The notes beneath the pieces were generated by a model, which saw only the letters and a list, made by a program, of their open reading frames with translations, searched no databases and was not told where the DNA came from. From contig CAKVOF010000021.1 of the NCBI GenBank assembly GCA_934778125.1, positions 1 through 20,479 of the forward strand: a stretch of DNA of 20,479 nt, read 5' to 3'. Of the stretch, positions 10,701-19,700 are shown piece after piece; the stretch's first letter is position 1, and each line of letters starts with the position of its first letter. The position numbers and the translations under genes were made by a program. The DNA comes from an uncultured Clostridia bacterium (lineage in GTDB: Bacteria; Bacillota; Clostridia; Christensenellales; UBA1242).

Positions 10701-13700
10701 TCAGAAACATTTACGCCATCAATTTTTGCACTATACACAGCATGCAAGTTGGCGTTTCCATATCCTATAAATTCGTTAGAATGCGTGCCACTCAAATCTC
10801 CAATGTTATAAGAATTTTCAATCGCGATTCTAGTTGCATTTTCAACACAGCCCACGAATCCACCAGCATAAGTTCCTGTGATTGTTCCATTATTATAGCA
10901 TTCGCTTATTGTTAAACTGCTTTCAGCATAACCAATAAATCCACCAGCATATGATTTATCTCCGCTTGCTGAAACACTAATGTTATTGCTTGATTTAGAA
11001 ACCCCAGAAGATGTTTTTCCAACAAGCCCACCAACATATAGTTTGCCATTGTTTGATATTGCATCTATTGTTCCAGTTAATTTAAATCCGTAATTTTTTT
11101 GAGCAAAATCAACACCAAAACCAAGAGCAGTCTCACCAAACAAACCACCAACATAGCCATTTGCTTTGATATTTTTTAAGTTTATATTTGCATTTAAAGT
11201 GGTTGGGAAAACTGAGTCAATAAACAAAGTTCCCGCCATTCCACCAAATATCAAATTAGAATTAGTTACTTCTAATTTAAAGTTTTCACCACAATCAAGG
11301 TTAAATTCTTTTAGATTTGTTGCATCTAAGGTGTTTAAAGAACTTGATATTCCTCCAAATCCGCATTCTTTAATTCCTGAAACTGAAATTTTGCTATTTA
11401 GAATTATCTTTAATGAATCTCCACTTTCAAAGCTCAATTTTCCACCAGAAGCCAGGTTGCCAATTAAACCAATTGAAGCTTTGGCAGTATTGCTCGCATT
11501 TGTGTTGGTCACTGTTACATCATTATTAAATTTGAACTCATTATTTAAAGCAAAGTTAAAGTTTTTATTAACGCGCGCAAACAATGCACCAATATTGCAA
11601 TCAATATTCGCTGAACTACTTACTGAAATTGCTCCACTGCTTTCATATTGGTTTGGATTAATATTATTTGAAATTATTCCAACTTCGCCAATAATTCCAC
11701 CAATATTCACAAACGCAGTTTGGTTTTCAACTGATATTGCGCCTTTAGATGAAACTTTATTATCGTTAGAAATTGCCAAATTAAAGGTTTCAGCCTTTCC
11801 AGCAATTCCACCAATTCGGCTTATTCCATCAACTTTATTAATTTTAACATTTCCTAGATTAGTTAGTTTCCCAATGACTTTTAAATCACTCGCAAAACCA
11901 ATAATTCCGCCAGCATCAATTGTTTTTCCGCCTATAGTTACAACGCCAGTGTTTTCGCAATTTCCATTAAAATCAATAGATTCTGCTTTTCCAACAAACC
12001 CACCAACATAACCATTTGCGTTTGATTTTTGCTGAGCTAGGCTCACACTCATACTATTAGTTGAACCAGTTATTGTTGCATTAGTTGCATAGCCAACATA
12101 GCTTCCAACATAACCATTTAAAACATTTGCTCCACTATCGCTAACGCTTAATGAATCTCCAAGAGTAACATTAGTTGCTTTCAAGTTTCCATAGCCTAAT
12201 ATTCCACCCGCATAAGTGCTCAAAGCTGAACTTAAAACATTTGGAATTGAAACGTTTATTGTGCCTGTTGCAGTTATAGTTTTGTCGCCACTAAACCCAA
12301 CAACGCCACCAAAGTATGCAACTTTATCATTGTCTGCCTTGTTCTTTAATGTTATATTAGGATCAGATCCACCTTTTTCTAGTCTTATGATTCCACCAGA
12401 TATTGAAATATCTCCAGTGGCATTTCCAACTAATCCACCAAACACGCTAAATGATAAAGAGGTTGTTAATATTAGACTATTTAAGCAGTTTGAAATTGAG
12501 CCTTTTTGCATTTTAGCAATTAACCCACCAAACTCCGATATTCCACTATTTAATGTTACACTTCCTTGAATAGTAATATTCTCAAGTGAGCCATCAGTCA
12601 TTACATTTGCTAGCCCAGCGAATTGGCTTGATCCGTTTGCTGAATAGCTTCCTTGATAATTTAGTGTTAAGTTTTGAACTGAACCATTTAGTGTTCCAAT
12701 TGGTGTTTTGTTCAAGTTAGATATGGTTTTTCTGTTTCCATCAATTGTTCCATTGAAATTAGTTAAGTGCTTAACTTTGTTGCCATCAAAATTGCTATTT
12801 AGTTTGAAGTTATATGAATTTGGATTTGATATTCCGGTAAAGACCTCACTCAAATTGCTAGCCAAATAGATTAACCTATTCCAATCTTGAGTGTCGTTAA
12901 CTTCAATTGGATTTCCACTTGCCCCAGTTCCAGAGAATTCATATTTGGCAGTTATGCTTATATTATCAATTATTCTATTATCAATATCAAACTCAAATTT
13001 GGTGGAAATAATGCAATTATCATCCTCGGATTTGAATTTTAATGTTAAAGCATCAAAATTATATGTGAATGTTTGCTCAAATGTAAGTTTAAATTCTGCA
13101 ATTTTCCCTCCTTCAGCGCCTACATTCAATATTTGGATTCCTTTAATAACCTTAACTTGCGCAAACACAATACTAGTATTGTTTGAAACTTCACGACCAT
13201 ATGCGCTAATTAAACTAGAACTGCTTTGGGTTATTTTTTTAAACAAATTAATATTTTCTTCGTTAAGTTTTTCTTCATCCTTATAAACTTCCCAACAATC
13301 CCAACCATCTGGAATAGGCAAGTTTTTGGCCAAATTTAACCAAACAAATTCAAACACGCCAACCGCAAGTTTTGCATGAGTCCCATTCTTCGCGTTAAAG
13401 CAGAAATCAGTTTCAGCTAAAGACTCTGTGACAGCTATGCCCTCATTTACACCTTTATCTTGATAGAAAAGAATCTTGCTGTTATTTGTGTCGTGTGTAT
13501 CTGTATTTTTGATAGTGTAAGTTAAGTCGCCATATTTCTTTGGGTTTCCATTTCCATCTAGTTCATCTGAGTAGATTTCAATATAAACCTTATTTTTATT
13601 TGTTAGTTGCTTAAATGAATAACCATATCTTAATGTGATTTTGCTTATGTTAGCTTTCTGATTATCTGAATCTATAGATGCAGATACTGAAACTGAACCT

Positions 13701-16700
13701 TCTTTTGTAAATTTCCAAGTTCCGTAAGTGTTGTTTCCAAATGTTTCTTTGTCCCAATTATGAACCAAATAATCATCTAGGAATAAGTTACGAGTTTCGC
13801 CTTGTGCTTTGCCAAACTCAACTATCACATCTCCTGTTATGTCTTTTTTATCAAAAGTGAATGAGTGAATGGTTTTGCCATCAACAACTTTTGATGAGTG
13901 TTCCAATTCAATGGTTTTAGCTAAGTTTGTGAAGATAAATTTACTTACAGCATTTGAAGAATATGAGTATTTAATAAAATCGCCACCATATTCCTCTCTA
14001 ACACTAATAGATTTAATATTTGGCGCTTGAGTTTGATCATAACCTTCTTTGGTCTTAACATCAAATCTTAAGTAGCCTCCGCGATATATAACATCATCTT
14101 TCCCAGTAACATTAGCTATTTCGTTGCCATTTTTATCTTTTATTGCGCCTAAAACTAAACCATTGACTATGTTTGAATTTCCCTCGCTTGAATAAAAATT
14201 AACATCATAGCAAGCATTTTCAAGTGAATAACCAACGCCATAACTATCAGGTTCAAATTCCACTTTGAATATTAACTTTTTAGAGCTTTCTTTGGTTTTG
14301 TTATCAGAAACAATAACATCAAGGTTTTTTATATCACCACCACTGCTAATATCTTGCAGATTCTCTTCTTTTGTTTCTTGTTTCTTATTGTTCCAACTTC
14401 CACTTTCAAAATCAGAAACATTAATATCTTTACCAACGGTATTCCTATATTGAATCGAATAATAATCCATTTTTGTTAATGAATGTAAAGATATTCTATC
14501 GTTATATTGCAAATTACCAATTTTAACAATATTGTTTGCTACCTCTACCTTATAAACTCCCTCATTATTATATTGCACCCAACCATCAACAAGTTGAAGT
14601 GGAGTTCCATTGCTTTTTGTTACTTTTTCAATTTTCCATTGAGAGTTTTCATAAGTGATAAATATATAACGTAGGAATTTCTCGCTTGTTCCATTAATTT
14701 TAAACCTAACTAATTGTAAATAGATTGTTGGAGATTTAAGTATTAAATCATCGCCTTGAGTGCTTTTGGTTTCTAGTAGAATTTCTGCGCTAGTGGTTTT
14801 ATATTGCCAGTTCGGTTTGATCGTGATTTTATAGCCTTCACTTTCATTTCCGCTTGCAAAACCTATTCTATTACTATCTTCATCATAAGCCACCAATTGC
14901 ATTTTATTTATACTTTCATACCATTCCCATACGAAGCCTAGTTTTGTGAATGGTTTTGTTTGGGAATCACTAACATAATCAGTGTAATAATAACCAGCTT
15001 TTCCGAAATCATCAAAGTGGTTAATTTCATCAAAACGAGTTGTTAAATGATACTCATAGTTTTGAGTTTCTATAACTTCTGTTCCATTTTTCTCGCCCAC
15101 AATACTAATTATGTATGTTTCGGCGTAAACCTCTTCCGTTTCAAAACTGATTGTGAAGTTTTTAGAAACTTGAGCAAATTCAATTGTGATTATTTCGCGG
15201 TATTTTTTTAATAACTCATCAGTTTCTGGATGATCAGTTGTTGAAATATTGATGCCATTCTTATTTTCAGATAAATTATAAAAAATATCGTTTATCTTCA
15301 ATCTAGTTGGTAATTTATATCCCCATTTAACACCTAATCGAACAGTAGCTTCTGTGTTTGGTTCACATAGGAATTTGTAAACTTGATCGTTGCCTATTCC
15401 TTCCTCGCCATCACTAATTGCACCTGTGTTTGCATTAAGTTTGGTGTATGTTGCACTTGCTAAACCATAACCATCTATTATGATATTATTATTTTGATTT
15501 TCAAAATTAACTTTGACATTTAAAGCACCTAACCACCTAGCAAACGCGTTAATATATGTTAATTCCCCAACTTTACTTATTGTTATGCTTCCATTGGTTA
15601 ATAAATTAGCATTTAATTTGATTTTTCCGTTCTTAAACGTGTAATTAATAGACGTTGCATCATATTCAGTTTTATCATGTTGTCCACCGTTTGCAACAAA
15701 CGACCAACCGTTAAATGTTAAATTATTTTCCAATTTTTCAAGGTCTTCTGCTTTAATTGGGTTTTGATAAATATCTTTTTCTTCTCCACGAATTAAACTG
15801 ATCTCTGTAAATTCTGATATAGCTTCTGAAATATATAGTTTCTCATATTTGCTATAGCCATTAGCATTATATAAGTTTGCATTTAATCCATATTGATCTA
15901 TGAATGGAGTTGCACCTTCTTTACGCCCGTTATATATATTATCGTTCGCTTCATTCAAGTTAAGGATATATTCTTTAGCAAATGCTGGCATTAATTTGAT
16001 TTCTTTCTGATCTGCCATTTCATTAACAAGAAGTTTGCTTATCTCATTAACATCTAATTTAATACTTGCATCAAAATTTAATCCATAGCTATCGCCTGCA
16101 GAATAATAATCATTTGTTGGAGCACTCGAATAATCAAAACCTTCGCCTTGTTTACTAAACTTTGTTACTGAATCGTAGTTAGTTGAGCCATCTGCATTTG
16201 TTCCATAAGATAAAGTCCAGCCAATAAATCTATAACCTTGTTTATTAATAATCACTTCTTCATTATCTGGAAGAATCAAAGTATCATTTTCATAATAATT
16301 TCTGTTTGTAATATATTTGCCATCTTTAGGTATGATTTCACCTGTGCAAGAATCAAATCTATTTCCAACTGCGCTGAAATCAAATGAAATTGTTATTTTA
16401 TCTTTCCAAATAGCCTTAAACTTAATTTCATAACCCACACTATCTGGAACGATTAATCCATTTGGCGCATCAAGCGCAATATTGATTGAACCAGAGAAAG
16501 TTGATTTTGCGCCATCATGATTCACCATATCGCCCCAACCATCTAAGTTACCATTTTCATCATATTTAAATAAGAATGAATATGTGTAGGTGGTGCTATT
16601 TGAATCGGTAAACGAATATTTCCAACCTCCTTGGCGTTTTGCTTGTTTTTCATATTCAAATGCTTTATTTTGCAATGTTAATGATTGGTTTTCAGCGATA

Positions 16701-19700
16701 TAAAAGAAACTCGAATCTGAAATTTCCCCACTAACTTTTGTTGCATTAACATCACCATAACTATAAACAACTTTATATGCTGGTTTATAGATAGCATATA
16801 GATTAATGGTTGTGTTTGAGTTAGTTAAGCCCAATTCAGTTGATAGTTTATCGTTTCCCGAAACCAAATCCTTAAACTCAACAACACCATTATTAGTTAT
16901 AACGATTGAGCTTGAGTTAATCAAATATTCAAAATCTTTAGTTGCATTATATGAAATATTGGTGCAACTATTATCTAATCTAAAGCCCATTAAATAAACA
17001 TCTTTGTCGTTGATTTTATAAATACCAGTTGATCTTCTATTTGGTTCGTAAGTTATATTGAACTTATCAACATCGTATGCTGATGATGAAACCTTATGGG
17101 TGATAAGTTCAGAAGTTTTATATTTATAACCGCTTCCAACTTCCTCTAACTTATAATAATTAAATGTGAATTCAATTGCTTCCCAAACTGCTTCAAGATT
17201 TAAGGTTGCTGGGTTTTTACCAACAATTATGTTGTTGCAGTTTTCTAAGTTATTTAAATCTTCGCTAAATGTGTTATGCCCAAGAACTTCACCATCTTGA
17301 ACCAAATAGTATTTATCGTTATTTGGAAGAATATAATATTCGCTTCCTGCGTTATAAAATCTCCACGCTTTAAGCGTATAGCCAAAACGCGTGATTTCTG
17401 GCAACTTAAAATGAATTTCAGAACCAATTTCTTGTTTGCCCGTTTCTCCACTATATTTCAACTCAAAATTCATCAGTTTAAACGATTTATTATCTTTGCC
17501 AAACGCAATATCATCAGTTGTTAGATGAGAGCCATCGCTTGCAACATTGCTCACATTTATTTGAGTTAGCGCATTAGATTCATCAGTTAATAAATCAAAA
17601 TTTAGCGAATAAACTGGGTTGAATATTGCAATAAGTTCTAAGTTTTCAACACTTAATTTAGCATTTTCAATGTTTTCATCTTTTGTTAGAACAACTTTAT
17701 ATTGTGAGCCACCTTTTACAAATTCAAACTTTGTTCCAGTTCTATCAAATTTGGTGTTCCAATGATTAAATTTATAGTCATCTTTTTTGCAGTCAATTTC
17801 ATCTGGATTCAAAACTTCAAAATTAGAGCCAAGCTTAACCGCAACTGATTGTTTAACAATTAACTCTCCACCTTCAAATTCTTTCATTCCAAATGAGATT
17901 GTGTATGTTTTTAAAGTGAACTCTAAATTAACAAGCAAATTATTTTCACTATCAACAAAATCTAACCATTTTGGGCGAATTAATTCAACACCTAAACTTT
18001 CACCTTCTAATGCTTTAAGAGACTTATTTGTGCCTTTATTTGCACCCATTCCAATCTCTTCACCATTCACAAGTACTCCCAATTCTGAATAACTATCTGG
18101 CTCTATAAAGCCACCAGCACCTAAATTGATTCTATTTAAGTAGTTAATTTTTGATAACGCATCTCCATCATCTGAAACATAAGCATTTTTTATTTTGTTA
18201 TATTCAAACACTTTGCTATATGAATACTTGATATTTTCATTCGCTTTAATCCAACTGCCACTAACGAATTTCATTATAATTCCACTTTCAAGCTTATATT
18301 GAATTCCACCAATATCGCCTTGCAAAGATTCATCTAATTTTAAATCTTGATATTCACTAGTTAAATCATAAGTGAAATAACCAATTGTGTTGATTTCAAT
18401 TTTATTTGAACTAAAACCTGCTTCAATGCTTGAATCTGCTTTACCTTTTTCAAACACATTTTCAAATTTAAAACCATACTCAGTTCGATCAAATTTAACA
18501 TAAACATCAGTTTGAGTTTTTGCTGGATTAAACTGAATTGTGTTATCTGAAATTGAAACATTTTTATTTGAAATAGGATTTTCGTGCATTGAATCTAAAT
18601 AGAACCCACCAAATGTGTAGCCACTAAATTCAAATAATTGGCTTTCACTCGGATTACCATATTCAACTTTTTCAACATACACATATTCGTTTAATGAACT
18701 ATTATATGTTAACTTAAGTTTTTGCTCTCCTGTGTCAGTTCCAACCCCACTTGTATTATCTTTAAACTTTGCTTTAACCTCATCTTTATTCGCATCTGGC
18801 AAGTTAAAATGATAATTAATTGTAACGATAGAGTTATAAACTGCATACACATTAATCTCATAAACATATGGAATTGCCTCTCCTAGCGCATTAACTTTTT
18901 GAGAATAGTTTGTTAATTTTCCGTTTAAGTTTTGCGTTAGTGCATTATAAAATCCTCGCAATTTTTCATCTAGGCTCCCACCTTGATAACTCACGCTTGA
19001 GTCAACTTGCATAGAGCCATCAAAAGCAACATTATAAACCCAACCTAAGAAATCTGCGTTTGCAAAAGTTGTTAATATTTTACTATTATCCTTAATCGCA
19101 TAAACATATTTCTTCGCATCTTCTTTATAATAATATGGCTTTTGATTTGAAGCAATTTCAGAGCCTTTGAATGAATATGATACTTTATCATTTTCTTTAC
19201 TTAAATAATAACCATCACTATACTTGGTGTATTCATTTGCAAAATTGCTAACATTATCAACTAGCACGTATTCACTTAAATCATCACTATTTTTCCAAGC
19301 AAACCAGTTTATATAATATGTGTTTTCTTTGAATATTGCTTTATATGTTAATTTGTATTTATTGCTTTCATATTTAACAACACTTTCATCACCGCCAAAG
19401 TGACCAGGCTTAATTTGCAAGGTGTTTGTTTCAATATCGAAAAGTGAAGTTTTTTGAGTGGCATAATTTCCACTTCCTGAATATCTAGCCCAACCAATAA
19501 AGGTGTAACCCAATTTTGTTGGCTGTTTTGCTATTGTAACGTTTGAACCATATGCAACACTAATTGAATCTCCAGTGGTATTTAGAACATTTTTTGTTAT
19601 ATTACCATTTTCATCATCAACAAATGAAAGGTCATAACTATATTTATCGCAAGATATAGTTAATTCCACTTTTAACTCTGCAAAATCTTCCCAAATTTCA

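Noticed and set aside
11166..12011. A 281-codon plus-strand frame, with others at 12216-12569 and 12891-13286
   Set aside because: They are antisense to the GLUG array and adjoining repeats, whose biased codons keep the opposite strand open. The translations look like mirrored repeat sequence with no family resemblance.
10540..12930. CRISPR array
   Set aside because: The repetition is coding GLUG sequence in one continuous frame, with variable unit length and no identical repeats separated by uniform spacers.
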